DNA of 64,000 nucleotides from NCBI GenBank assembly GCA_963666895.2, contig CAXXNS010000001.1:1-64000 (forward strand), read 5' to 3'. Positions 17,202-25,025 of this stretch are shown here, in pieces (within the stretch, counting starts at the first letter, position 1; the number at the start of each line of letters is the position of its first letter). Source of the stretch: G963666895 sp963666895. Its GTDB lineage: Bacteria > Desulfobacterota > Desulfovibrionia > Desulfovibrionales > Desulfovibrionaceae. The translations under genes and the position numbers were made by a program. The notes under the pieces are model-generated. The model made no database searches and was not told the DNA's origin. It was given only the letters and a program-made list of their open reading frames with translations.

Positions 17202-17974
17202 TTGACTTCGAAGATGAACACGGCCCGCAGGACGTGCTTGTCGTAGTCCTCGGTGCCCTGCTCGATGGCGTTCTGCACGCGCACCATCCACAGGCCGGGA
17301 CCGGTGATCTGCACCTTGGCCACGCCCTCTTCATCGGGCTCGGTGAAGTAGGCGTAGGTGTTGGGAACGTCCGTGAACCCGTCGTAGGTGGCCAGCACCA
17401 TTTCCGGGGCCCAGGCCTGGCCGTCCGCCAGAACCTTGAACTCCAGCACGTCGCCGGGCTTGGCCAGGGTCGGGTCGGACAGAGGCACGATTTCCAGGGC
17501 GTGGCCCAGAACCTTGGACCAGCCGTCGTCGGCCGCGCCCACGGTGATCAGGGTCTTGCAGAACTTCTCGTACTTGCCGCTGGAGATGACGCCGGACAGG
17601 CCCTTCTTGGAGCCCTGCACCCAGCCCTGGGTGGTGTTGGTCCAGATCACGCCCTCGCGGTGCCCGGCCAGGATGGCCGTGCCCTTGGCCTTGGCCGTGA
17701 ACGAACCGTCCAGGGTCAGGGCGGGCTCGTTGACCGCCAGGTCCAGAGGCGTTGCTTCCCCGCCCGAAACCAGGGAGACCTTGACGAACTCGATGGGCTC
17801 CACTTCCTCGCTGACCATGAACACGTGGGCGGAAACCGCGGAGAACGCGGTCGCCTGGCCCGGCTCCACCGTGGTGGCGGCGGGCTTGAGGATGAACTCG
17901 TGGGCCTGGGCGGCCAGGGGCAGGCAGGCCATCAGCAGCAACACGAACAGGAACGCCTTGCAATGGGTTTTCAT
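17198..17974 (-). CDS. Periplasmic DUF4198 protein, NikK-like metal-uptake component
   Basis: 258-residue secreted protein. The signal peptide runs from MKTHCKAFLFVLLLMACL to LAAQA, leaving a mature N-terminus HEFILKPA. A leading histidine followed by an aromatic residue is typical of DUF4198/NikK proteins that serve metal-ion ECF systems. The rest is an all-beta DUF4198 domain. The ATG at 17974 is preceded by AGGAGAGGAA. It is the first gene of a two-gene unit with the NikL-like gene. A Fur box overlapping the promoter suggests iron-responsive expression, although the family is better known for nickel and cobalt. Confidence 0.72.
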   Translation of the reverse strand: MKTHCKAFLFVLLLMACLPLAAQAHEFILKPAATTVEPGQATAFSAVSAHVFMVSEEVEPIEFVKVSLVSGGEATPLDLAVNEPALTLDGSFTAKAKGTAILAGHREGVIWTNTTQGWVQGSKKGLSGVISSGKYEKFCKTLITVGAADDGWSKVLGHALEIVPLSDPTLAKPGDVLEFKVLADGQAWAPEMVLATYDGFTDVPNTYAYFTEPDEEGVAKVQITGPGLWMVRVQNAIEQGTEDYDKHVLRAVFIFEVK

Positions 17975-18028
17975 TTCCTCTCCTTTCAGGGTTTTTCGCT
18001 CCGTACAGCAAGCCACAGCATAGGCGTC

Positions 18029-18074
18029 GTGTTATTAATTTATTATTCGTTCGTCAATCATGATTATCATTTTT
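18029..18074 (-). promoter_or_regulatory. Promoter with overlapping Fur box before the DUF4198 gene
   Basis: Minus-strand TTGACG (18057-18052) and TAACAC (18034-18029) are spaced by 17 bases. A 19-base segment at 18056-18074 matches 14 of 19 positions of the classical Fur consensus and overlaps the -35 element. The region is strikingly AT-rich compared with its surroundings. Confidence 0.6.
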
Positions 18075-18090
18075 TGTGAAAGGTTTTTCA

Positions 18091-18111
18091 GGTTTCATGA
18101 TCCATGAAACC
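18091..18111. promoter_or_regulatory. Perfect 9-bp inverted repeat GGTTTCATG-ATC-CATGAAACC
   Basis: A 21-base dyad lies 17 bases upstream of the Fur box. No T-tract follows on either strand, so it looks more like an operator than a terminator. It resembles the dyad in the feoA leader (25460-25478) in having GGTTTC and GAAACC outer arms. Confidence 0.4.
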
Positions 18112-18142
18112 GTGCGAACAAGAAGGGGATGGGAGGAAGGGA

Positions 18143-19150
18143 TCAGGCCGCGGGCAGCCAGTGCCTGCCCAGCACGTAGCCGCGCCCGGCCAGGTGGGCC
18201 CCGATGTCCTCGCGCGCGCCGTGGTTGGCCACGTAGGACAGCAGGAAGAGTTCGCCCGGAGGCGGCACGTCGTCACGGTGGGACACGGGCACACCGCCCA
18301 CGTCCCTGTCCACCTTGCGGGGGTCGATGTCGTACCAGGCCACTATCTTCACGCCGTGGCCCGCGAGCAGCCCGGCCCTGAGCCGGGTGATGCGACCCGC
18401 GCCCAGCACGCCCACCCGGGCGTGGCCATGCTCCAGGAGCCAGCGGGCCAGATACTCGGCCTTGACCCGGTAGAAGGCGTCGAACGAGTAGCGGGAGTCC
18501 GTGCGCGACAGCCTGTCCGGCGGGTCGTTCCAGACCACCAGCTCGGCGTCGGCCTTGGCCATGCGCACGCCCTGCTCCAGCCAGCGCAGCCAGAGCTCGT
18601 AGTCTTCGGGAAAGTCGCCGTCCCGGTACGCGCCATGGGACGCGGCCGTTTCGGCCCGGAACATGACCGAGGGGTGCGGCAGGGGCGACTCCACGAAGCG
18701 GTGCAGGCTGATGGCCTCATGGTCCAGCAGGCTGTTGGTCCAGTCCACGTACCGGGCATAGCCCGCGGCCGCATCCCGGTCCCCGCCAAAGCAAACTCGG
18801 CACCCGGCCAGGCCCAGGTCCGGGTTTCGGTCCAGCAGGGCGGCCTGGGCCGACAGCCGGCCGGGCAGGCAGAGGTCGTCCGCGTCCATGCGGGCCACGT
18901 ACGCGCCCCGCGCTTCGCCCAGCCCGGCATTGAGCGCGGCCACCAGCCCCCGGTGCTCCTGGGCCAGAGGACGCACCCGTTTGTCTTGCCCGGCGTACTC
19001 CTCCAGCACGGACAGGGTGGAGTCATCGGACCCGTCGTCCACGGCCAGGACCTCGAAATCGGAAAAATCCTGGTCCAGAAGGCTGTCCAGGGCGCGGTTG
19101 ACCACATGCCGGGCGTTCCAGCAGGGCAGGAGCACGGTGATCTTGGGCAT
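18143..19150 (-). CDS. Family 2 glycosyltransferase with C-terminal Rossmann-like extension
   Basis: 335-residue cytoplasmic protein. The N-terminal GT-A domain (about 1-220) starts PKITVLLPCWNARHV and carries the metal-binding ARMDADDLC motif. After the transferase, residues from about 245 form a second domain with a nucleotide-loop-like VGVLGAGRITRLRAGLLAGHG, resembling a Rossmann fold. Such a tail is unusual for GT2 enzymes. Donor and acceptor are unknown. ATG at 19150 is chosen; a TTG at 19156 is possible. The -10 element lies only five bases before the ATG, suggesting a leaderless or nearly leaderless message. Nothing nearby points to a polysaccharide cluster. Confidence 0.75.
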   Translation of the reverse strand: MPKITVLLPCWNARHVVNRALDSLLDQDFSDFEVLAVDDGSDDSTLSVLEEYAGQDKRVRPLAQEHRGLVAALNAGLGEARGAYVARMDADDLCLPGRLSAQAALLDRNPDLGLAGCRVCFGGDRDAAAGYARYVDWTNSLLDHEAISLHRFVESPLPHPSVMFRAETAASHGAYRDGDFPEDYELWLRWLEQGVRMAKADAELVVWNDPPDRLSRTDSRYSFDAFYRVKAEYLARWLLEHGHARVGVLGAGRITRLRAGLLAGHGVKIVAWYDIDPRKVDRDVGGVPVSHRDDVPPPGELFLLSYVANHGAREDIGAHLAGRGYVLGRHWLPAA

Positions 19151-19155
19151 GCACA

Positions 19156-19185
19156 AGGCTAGCCCACAAGAAGGCGAAGAGACAA
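19156..19185 (-). promoter_or_regulatory. Possible leaderless promoter of the glycosyltransferase gene
   Basis: TTGTCT (19185-19180) and TAGCCT (19161-19156) are separated by 18 bases. The -10 element ends five bases before the ATG. Confidence 0.35.
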
Positions 19186-19210
19186 GGCGGAACCGGGCGG
19201 GCGGCCCGAT

Positions 19211-19591
19211 CTATTTGGAATGGCCCTTGGCCTTGTCCAGGGCCATGCGCACGCGGGTCTTGAGCTCGGTCAGGTCCACGGACTTGACCACGTAGTAGTC
19301 CGCGGCGATGGACTTGAGGTCATGTTGGAAGGAATCGTAGGCCGTGCTGAGGATCACGGGCAGGTCGGTGCTGGTGCTCCGGATGTCCTGGAGCAGGTCC
19401 AGGCCGGTGCGTTCGATGCCCAGCTTGATGTCCAGGACCACCAGGTCCGGCCGGTGCTTGTCCAACAGGGCCAGGATGTCTTCGGTGCCGTCCGAGGTGA
19501 TCACCTGATAGCCCTCGGACTCCAGCTCTTCCTGGTAGAGCATGCGGATGTGCTTCTCATCGTCCACGACGAGGATTGTGGGCGCAGTCAT
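19211..19591 (-). CDS. Single-domain response regulator
   Basis: 126-residue receiver with no output domain. It has the acidic pocket VVDDEKH, the phospho-acceptor aspartate in DLVVLDIKLG, the switch threonine/serine in VILSTAYD and the lysine in YYVVKSVD. The ATG at 19591 follows AAGGGAAG. It is transcribed alone from a recognisable sigma70 promoter, with no kinase adjacent, so its partner must be elsewhere; the phosphorelay locus after 43 kb is one possibility. Single-domain receivers usually pass phosphate onward or act by protein contact. Confidence 0.85.
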   Translation of the reverse strand: MTAPTILVVDDEKHIRMLYQEELESEGYQVITSDGTEDILALLDKHRPDLVVLDIKLGIERTGLDLLQDIRSTSTDLPVILSTAYDSFQHDLKSIAADYYVVKSVDLTELKTRVRMALDKAKGHSK

Positions 19592-19659
19592 AAACACTTC
19601 CCTTTGGTTGATGTCATCCCCAATCCCTCGCTTACGTCCCCGGCACACTCCTACTTGAA

Positions 19660-19689
19660 ACCATAGCCGACCCGTAAGGTTATGGTCAA
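19660..19689 (-). promoter_or_regulatory. Sigma70-type promoter of the lone receiver gene
   Basis: Minus-strand TTGACC (19689-19684) and TATGGT (19665-19660) are spaced by 18 bases, about 70 bases before the start codon. Confidence 0.5.
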
Positions 19690-19779
19690 CACCACAGCGA
19701 TGAGAATTCATCTCTTGGCCGAAAAAGAAGGCACAAAGCCCGGCTTGCGCTCCGGAGCCCGGGGCGGTACACCGCCGTC

Positions 19780-19980
19780 ATGGCCATCCGGATACGCGTC
19801 GAACCGCAGGGAGAGGTCCTGGAGTTCCCCTCCCTGAACACGGTTCTCCAACTCCTCAACAAACTGGGCCTCACGGCCACCCAGGCCCTGGTCATCCGCC
19901 AGGACAGCCTGCTCACGCCGGACCGCAAGCTGGCCCAGGGCGACGAGATCGTGGTCCGCAAGGTGATCTCCGCGGGCTAG
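19780..19980 (+). CDS. MoaD/ThiS-like sulfur carrier protein (TtuB-like)
   Basis: 66-residue ubiquitin-fold protein beginning MAIRIRVEPQGEVLEF and ending KVISAG. The beta-grasp pattern and a final glycine fit sulfur carriers that are thiocarboxylated, but the usual Gly-Gly terminus is replaced by Ala-Gly. The next gene, nine bases on, is a TtuA/Ncs6-type tRNA thiolase, so the carrier probably donates sulfur to it. No ribosome site is evident; a hairpin GGCGGT-AC-ACCGCC (19763-19776) ends three bases before the ATG and might control translation. Function is inferred from pairing. Confidence 0.72.
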   Translation: MAIRIRVEPQGEVLEFPSLNTVLQLLNKLGLTATQALVIRQDSLLTPDRKLAQGDEIVVRKVISAG

Positions 19981-19989
19981 CCGAATCCC

Positions 19990-20889
19990 ATGAAGTGCAA
20001 ACGATGCCGTGAACAGGCCGTGGTCGGCCTGCCCAGCCACAACGCCGCCTTTTGCGCGGACTGCTTCCAGGTCTTCTTCACCCGCCAGGTGGAGACGGCC
20101 ATCCGCAGGCACAAGCTGTTCGGCCGTGACGACCGCATCCTGGTGGCCCTGTCCGGGGGCAAGGACTCCCTGGCCCTGATGCTGGAGCTCTCCCGCCAGG
20201 GCTACGACGTCACCGGCCTGCACCTGGGCCTGGCCATCCCGGAGTCCTCGCCCAAGGCCCGGGCCAAGGTGGAGGGGTTCTGCTCCGAGCACGGCCTGGC
20301 CCTGCAGGTGGTGGAGCTGGCCAAGGAAGGGCTGGCCATCCCCAAGGTCCGGGAGGCCGTGCATCGGCCCATCTGCTCGGCCTGCGGCAAAATCAAGCGC
20401 TACTACTTCAACAAGGTAGCCGTGGACCAGGGCTTTGACGTGCTGGCCACGGGCCACAACCTGGACGACGAGGCGGCCCGGCTCCTGGCCAACACCCTGC
20501 GCTGGGACGCGGCCTACCTGGCCGACCAGGGCCCGCACCTGCCCGCGGCCACGGGCTTCGCGGCCCGGGCCAAGCCGCTCTGCCGTTTGACCGAGTTCGA
20601 GACCGCGGTCTACGCCTTCCTGAACGGCATCGACATCCACTCCGAGCCCTGCCCCTACAGCGGCAAGGCCTCGTTCACCTCGCACAAACTGCTGCTGGAA
20701 AAGCTGGAGCAGACCAGCCCGGGGTCCAAGTTCTCGTTCTACGAGACCTTTCTCAAGCAGGGCCGTCCCGCGTTCCAGTCCCTGGAGGCCAAACAGGGGC
20801 TGGAGCTGACCCCGTGCACGGAATGCGGCGCGCCCACCTCGGCCGAGCTGTGCGGGGTTTGCCGCCTGCGCCGCGCTTGCTCAGGGTAA
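19990..20889 (+). CDS. TtuA/Ncs6-family tRNA 2-thiolation enzyme
   Basis: 299-residue ATP-pyrophosphatase of the TtcA/TtuA/Ncs6 family, which adenylates a tRNA uridine and replaces its oxygen with sulfur. Motifs are an N-terminal zinc finger CKRC...CADC, the PP-loop ALSGGKDSLAL, the cysteine pair region RPICSACGKIKRYY, the second conserved cysteine in HSEPCPYSGKA, and a C-terminal zinc finger CTECG...CGVC. These cysteines hold an Fe-S cluster in TtuA. It is encoded directly behind a TtuB-like carrier, as expected for TtuA-type rather than TtcA-type enzymes. Target nucleotide (U54 or U34) cannot be told. Confidence 0.82.
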   Translation: MKCKRCREQAVVGLPSHNAAFCADCFQVFFTRQVETAIRRHKLFGRDDRILVALSGGKDSLALMLELSRQGYDVTGLHLGLAIPESSPKARAKVEGFCSEHGLALQVVELAKEGLAIPKVREAVHRPICSACGKIKRYYFNKVAVDQGFDVLATGHNLDDEAARLLANTLRWDAAYLADQGPHLPAATGFAARAKPLCRLTEFETAVYAFLNGIDIHSEPCPYSGKASFTSHKLLLEKLEQTSPGSKFSFYETFLKQGRPAFQSLEAKQGLELTPCTECGAPTSAELCGVCRLRRACSG

Positions 20890-20914
20890 CGCTTCATGGT
20901 AGCCCACGTGAGCC

Positions 20915-21583
20915 ATGCCTGACATCGACATCCAAGGCTGGATTCTCCAGCTCTCCATCATGGCCATCCCGTTCCTCACGGCCATCACCTTCCACGAGGC
21001 CGCCCACGGGTATGTGGCCTACAAGCTGGGCGATCCCACGGCCAAGGCCATGGGCCGCCTGACGCTCAACCCGTTCAAGCACCTGGACCTGCTGGGCACC
21101 CTGGTGCTGGTCATCACCCGCTTCATCGGCTGGGCCAAGCCCGTGCCCGTGAACCCGCGCTACTTCAAGAACCCCCAAAAGGGCATGCTCTACGTGGCCC
21201 TGGCCGGTCCGGTGTCCAACTTCCTGGTCGCCCTGTGCTTCGGCCTGGGCTTCCGGCTCTGGGCCCTAAGCAAGGGGGTGCCGTCGCGCTCGGTGATGAC
21301 CGCCTGGTACGGGGTGCTGATGCAGCCCACGGCCGACCTGCTGGCCTCCATCCTGGGCTTCGGCCTGCTCATCAACCTGGCCCTGGCCTTCTTCAACCTT
21401 ATCCCCATACCGCCCCTGGACGGCGCCAACATCGTGGCCGGACTCCTGCCGCGCAAGGCCGCCTACAAGTACATGTCCCTGGGCCGCTACGGGTTCATCC
21501 TGGTCTTTCTGCTGGCCGCCCTGGGGCTGCTGGGCAATATCCTCATGCCCCTGCTCCAATTCGCCGTGGGCATCATCCTCTAA
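20915..21583 (+). CDS. Site-2 protease family (M50) membrane metalloprotease
   Basis: 222-residue polytopic protein with the zinc motif ITFHEAAHGY in the first hydrophobic segment and the third ligand in IPPLDGANI near the C-terminus. Six hydrophobic segments are visible and there is no PDZ or CBS domain, so it is the minimal M50 type related to SpoIVFB-like proteases. Substrate unknown. No strong ribosome site precedes the ATG at 20915. It sits 25 bases after the TtuA-like gene and 18 bases before trpS, suggesting one plus-strand transcript. Confidence 0.85.
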   Translation: MPDIDIQGWILQLSIMAIPFLTAITFHEAAHGYVAYKLGDPTAKAMGRLTLNPFKHLDLLGTLVLVITRFIGWAKPVPVNPRYFKNPQKGMLYVALAGPVSNFLVALCFGLGFRLWALSKGVPSRSVMTAWYGVLMQPTADLLASILGFGLLINLALAFFNLIPIPPLDGANIVAGLLPRKAAYKYMSLGRYGFILVFLLAALGLLGNILMPLLQFAVGIIL

Positions 21584-21601
21584 CCCCAACCCCTCACGAA
21601 C

Positions 21602-22594
21602 ATGACTACAGAACGTCCCCGCATCGTCTCCGGCATGCGCCCCACCGGGCCGCTCCACCTGGGCCACTACTTCGGCGTGCTCGTCAACTGGATCGAGCTG
21701 ACCAGGAACTACGACTGTTTCTACTTCGTGGCCGACTGGCACGCCATGACCAGCGAATACGCCGATCCCACGCGCATCAAGGGCTTCGTGCCCGGCCTGG
21801 TCATGGACTGGGTGGCCTCGGGCCTGGACCCGGAGAAGTGCGTCATCTTCCAGCAGTCCCAGGTCAAGGAGCACGCCGAGCTGCACCTGCTCCTGTCCAT
21901 GGTCACCCCGCTGGGCTGGCTCGAGCGCTGCCCCACCTACAAGGAGATGAAGCAGCAGCTGATCCAGAAGGATCTGAACACCTACGGCTTCCTGGGCTAC
22001 CCCGTGCTCATGGCCACGGACATCCTCATGTACAAGCCCGTGGCCGTGCCCGTGGGCCAGGACCAGCTGCCCCACCTGGAGCTGTGCCGGGAGATCGCCC
22101 GCCGGTTCAACCACCTGAACGGAAAGGACTTCTTCCCCGAGCCCAAGGACGAGCTGACCCCGGACTGCAAGCTGCCCGGCCTGGACGGCCGCAAGATGAG
22201 CAAGTCCTACAACAACACCATCCAGCTCTCCGAGCCCCTGGAAGACATCGTGCCCAAGGTGCGCGGCATGCTCACGGACGAGAACCGCAAGCGCAAGACC
22301 GACCCGGGCGACCCCGAGATCTGCAACCTCTTCCCCTACCACAAGCTCATGACCGACCCGGCCAAGCTGCCCGAGATCATCGACGGCTGCACCAAGGCCA
22401 CCTGGGGCTGCGTGGACTGCAAGAAGCTCTTGATGGAGTCCCTGACCGAATTCCTGGGCCCGTTGCAGGAGCGCAGGGCCGCGCTGAACGACGCCAAGGT
22501 GCGGGAAATCCTGGACGCGGGCAATGAGCGTGCCCGCAAATTTGCCAAAGAGACCCTGGAGCAGGTACGCTCCATACTGAATTTCGATTTCTGA
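21602..22594 (+). CDS. trpS: Tryptophanyl-tRNA synthetase
   Basis: 330-residue class I synthetase that charges tRNA-Trp. The HIGH-type motif appears as PLHLGHYFG near residue 17 and the KMSKS motif as RKMSKSYNN near 200. Length is normal for bacterial TrpRS. It lies between the M50 protease and an FKBP isomerase in a closely spaced plus-strand run, an association also seen in other Desulfovibrio genomes as far as I recall. Nothing abnormal was seen in the sequence. Confidence 0.95.
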   Translation: MTTERPRIVSGMRPTGPLHLGHYFGVLVNWIELTRNYDCFYFVADWHAMTSEYADPTRIKGFVPGLVMDWVASGLDPEKCVIFQQSQVKEHAELHLLLSMVTPLGWLERCPTYKEMKQQLIQKDLNTYGFLGYPVLMATDILMYKPVAVPVGQDQLPHLELCREIARRFNHLNGKDFFPEPKDELTPDCKLPGLDGRKMSKSYNNTIQLSEPLEDIVPKVRGMLTDENRKRKTDPGDPEICNLFPYHKLMTDPAKLPEIIDGCTKATWGCVDCKKLLMESLTEFLGPLQERRAALNDAKVREILDAGNERARKFAKETLEQVRSILNFDF

Positions 22595-22615
22595 ACCCGG
22601 AACGAAGGAGGCCCC

Positions 22616-23044
22616 GTGGCACAAGCCAAGGCTGGCGACAAGGTAAAAGTCCATTACACCGGCACCCTGAACGACGGCACGGTGTTTGATTCATCCGTGG
22701 AACGCGATCCCCTGGAATTCACCCTGGGCGAGGGACAGGTCATCCCCGGCTTCGAGGAGGCGGTCATGGGCATGGAGCCCGGGGCCACCAAGACCATCAC
22801 CCTGCCCCCGGACCAGGCCTACGGCGACTACAACGACGAAGCCGTGACCGACGTCCCCCGCAACCAGATCCCGCCGACCATCGAGCCCGAGGTGGGCATG
22901 ATGCTGGAGGTCCGGCTGGAGTCCGGCCAGCCCGCCCACGTCATCATCACCGAGGTCACCGAGGAGTCCGTCACCCTGGACGGCAACCACCCCCTGGCGG
23001 GCAAGGAACTGTCCTTCGATCTCAGCCTGGTGGAAATCGGCTAG
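22616..23044 (+). CDS. FKBP-type peptidyl-prolyl isomerase, SlyD-like
   Basis: 142-residue cytoplasmic FKBP. It starts at GTG (22616), preceded by AAGGAGG four bases away. The FKBP core is evident in KVHYTGTLNDGTVFDSS and GEGQVIPGFEEAVMGM. An inserted flap domain (about residues 70-125) then leads back to NHPLAGKELSFDL. This is the SlyD layout, but the histidine- and cysteine-rich nickel-binding tail is absent, so a general folding role is more likely than hydrogenase metallation. The neighbouring genes are trpS and an aminotransferase on the same strand. Confidence 0.9.
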   Translation: MAQAKAGDKVKVHYTGTLNDGTVFDSSVERDPLEFTLGEGQVIPGFEEAVMGMEPGATKTITLPPDQAYGDYNDEAVTDVPRNQIPPTIEPEVGMMLEVRLESGQPAHVIITEVTEESVTLDGNHPLAGKELSFDLSLVEIG

Positions 23045-23055
23045 GAGGCATGTCC

Positions 23056-24222
23056 GTGGGCGTTTGCAAACGCGCCTCCGGCGTCAATCCCTTCCTGGTC
23101 ATGGACGTGCTCGAGGCCGCCCAGCGCATGGAGCGCGAGGGCCAGAGCGTGATTCATCTGGAGATCGGGGAACCGGATTTCGACACCCCTGAGTGCGTCA
23201 AGGAAGCGGCCGTCCGGGCCATCCGCGACAACAGGACCCATTACACCCACTCCCTGGGCATCCCCGAGCTTCGGGAAGCGGTCTGCGAGTACTATCAGGC
23301 CCAATACGAGGTCTGCGTGGACCCGGGTCAGGTCATGATCACCCAGGGCACCTCGCCGGCCATGCTCATGCTCTTCTCGGCCCTGCTCGAGGAGGGCGAC
23401 GAGGTCATCCTGTCCGACCCGGCCTACGCCTGCTACCCCAACTTCATCACCTTTGCCGGGGCCGTGCCCGTGCGCGTGCCCGTGCTCGAAAACGACGGGT
23501 TCCAGTTCCGGGTGGACGCGGCGCGCAAGGCCCTGACGGACAAGACCCGCGCCCTGCTCATCAACTCCCCGGCCAACCCCACCGGCACGGTGCTGGCCGC
23601 GGACCGTTTGCGGGAACTGGCCGACATGGCCGGAGAGCGCGGCCTGTCCCTGTTCTCGGACGAAATCTACCACGGCCTGGTCTACGAGGGCCGGGCCCGG
23701 TCCATCCTGGAGTTCACTGACAAGGCCTTCGTGCTGGGCGGATTCTCCAAGCTGTGGGCCATGACCGGCTGGCGTCTGGGCTGGCTGGTGGCTCCGCCCG
23801 ACTTCGTGCGGCCCCTGCAGAAGCTGGCCCAGAACTTCTTCATCTCGGCCAACACCCCGGCCCAGTGGGCGGGCGTGGCCGCCATCCGCGAGGCCGACGC
23901 GGACGTGGAGCGCATGCGGGCCACCTACGCCGAGCGCCGCCGCTTCCTGCTGGACGGGCTGCGCTCCCTGGGCCTCAAGGTGCCCGTGGAGCCCACCGGC
24001 GCGTTCTACGTGCTGGTGAACTGCAAGGACCTGGCCGCCAAATTCGGCGGCAGCTCCCTCAAGCTGGCTTTCGATGTCCTGGAAAAGGCCCGGGTGGGCG
24101 TCACCCCAGGCATCGACTTCGGGCCCGGGGCCGAGGGCTATCTGCGCTTTTCCTACGCCAGTTCGGTGGAGAACATCGCCGAGGCCCTCAAGCGGCTGGG
24201 CGCGTACCTGGCCGACGCCTGA
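23056..24222 (+). CDS. Class I/II aminotransferase (aspartate aminotransferase-like)
   Basis: 388-residue PLP enzyme. The PLP lysine is in GGFSKLWAMTGWRLGW, the substrate-phosphate region in SPANPTGTV, and the conserved aspartate/tyrosine pair in SDEIYHGLVY. It belongs to the fold-type I branch that includes aspartate, alanine-like and methionine-related aminotransferases; the amino donor cannot be fixed. An ATG at 23050 is only one base from the AGGAGG ribosome site, while an in-frame GTG at 23056 is seven bases away, so the GTG is the likelier start. It is the last gene of the run from trpS. Confidence 0.88.
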   Translation: MGVCKRASGVNPFLVMDVLEAAQRMEREGQSVIHLEIGEPDFDTPECVKEAAVRAIRDNRTHYTHSLGIPELREAVCEYYQAQYEVCVDPGQVMITQGTSPAMLMLFSALLEEGDEVILSDPAYACYPNFITFAGAVPVRVPVLENDGFQFRVDAARKALTDKTRALLINSPANPTGTVLAADRLRELADMAGERGLSLFSDEIYHGLVYEGRARSILEFTDKAFVLGGFSKLWAMTGWRLGWLVAPPDFVRPLQKLAQNFFISANTPAQWAGVAAIREADADVERMRATYAERRRFLLDGLRSLGLKVPVEPTGAFYVLVNCKDLAAKFGGSSLKLAFDVLEKARVGVTPGIDFGPGAEGYLRFSYASSVENIAEALKRLGAYLADA

Positions 24223-24225
24223 CGA

Positions 24226-24256
24226 CAAAAAAGAGCCGGGCCTCGCGGCCCGGCTC
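24226..24256 (-). terminator. Intrinsic terminator for the hypothetical gene at 24286
   Basis: A perfect ten-base-pair stem GAGCCGGGCC/GGCCCGGCTC (24233-24256) is followed on the minus strand by six T residues. It lies between two convergent genes and may also slow transcription from the other side. Confidence 0.85.
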
Positions 24257-24285
24257 GCCTCCCCTAGCCGGTCGACCCTGACGGG

Positions 24286-24918
24286 TCAGACCAGCAAATC
24301 AATGCCGAAATAGCTTGTCTCGCTGTCCTGGCTGAACATGAGGCTGCCGAACCCGGACAGCCCCGCGGACAGGGACGAGGTGGACAGGGTGTCCGAGAAC
24401 CAGACGCTCATGCTCTTGAGCTGCAACTGCTTCATCATGGCCTGGGGGCTGACCGTGGTTTCGGCCGGCTTGACCAGATTGGAATAGGTGACCACCTGGG
24501 CGAAGGCCTCGCGCATGTCGGAATTTTCCTTGAAATAGGCGTCGATGACGGACTTGTCCGGATGGCCGGAATCGGCCGTGACCGTGTCCGTGTCCGCGTC
24601 GTAGGACAGGGTGAAGTCGAGGTCCGTATCCACGCCCAGGGCCTCCAGGTCCGCCTTGGCCTGGGCCTCGAACTCCTCGAGGAGTTGGTCGCGGTAGTCG
24701 ATGACGTCCTGGAAGGAGAGCTTGGTGCCGGAGCTGGGCACCCCGGACAGCAGGCTCTCGATGCGGTCGCGCAGTTTGGCCTTCAGGCTGTCGGAACCCG
24801 AGGACGACGAGGAATCCTGCTTCCCGTTCAGCACGTCTTCCATGCTGGCCGCTTCGCTCTTGGAATTGGAGTAATTGGTCAGGGCGCCTTGGTAGGCCTG
24901 GATGGCTTGCGTGCTCAT
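24286..24918 (-). CDS. Hypothetical protein, serine-rich, sigma54-driven
   Basis: 210-residue protein, not recognised. It begins MSTQAIQAYQGALTNYSNSK, has a serine run near residue 37, an acidic helical middle and a serine/leucine-rich end. There is no signal peptide, no membrane helix and no cysteine, features also found in flagellar or type III exported proteins. GGAGG lies six bases before the ATG, a sigma54 promoter lies about 80 bases upstream, and a strong terminator follows. It is therefore a well-defined single-gene unit. Sigma54 control fits motility or surface functions, but this is inference. Confidence 0.7.
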   Translation of the reverse strand: MSTQAIQAYQGALTNYSNSKSEAASMEDVLNGKQDSSSSSGSDSLKAKLRDRIESLLSGVPSSGTKLSFQDVIDYRDQLLEEFEAQAKADLEALGVDTDLDFTLSYDADTDTVTADSGHPDKSVIDAYFKENSDMREAFAQVVTYSNLVKPAETTVSPQAMMKQLQLKSMSVWFSDTLSTSSLSAGLSGFGSLMFSQDSETSYFGIDLLV

Positions 24919-24996
24919 TCGTTCCTCCGGTCAATAAGTAGGGGAAGAGCCCACCCGTCAACGATTCGACGGACAGGGTTCTCCACGGAGGCAACC

Positions 24997-25012
24997 TGCA
25001 CGGGCCGTGCCA
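24997..25012 (-). promoter_or_regulatory. Sigma54 (-24/-12) promoter of the hypothetical gene
   Basis: Minus-strand TGGCACGGCCCGTGCA has GG and GC ten bases apart. It matches the consensus except for one T in the -12 block. It lies 79 bases upstream of the start codon at 24918. Confidence 0.7.
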
Positions 25013-25025
25013 ATGTTTCTGAATG

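Noticed and set aside
18091..18111. Terminator for the glycosyltransferase gene
   Set aside because: The dyad is perfect but no T-tract follows on the minus strand; an operator is the better reading.
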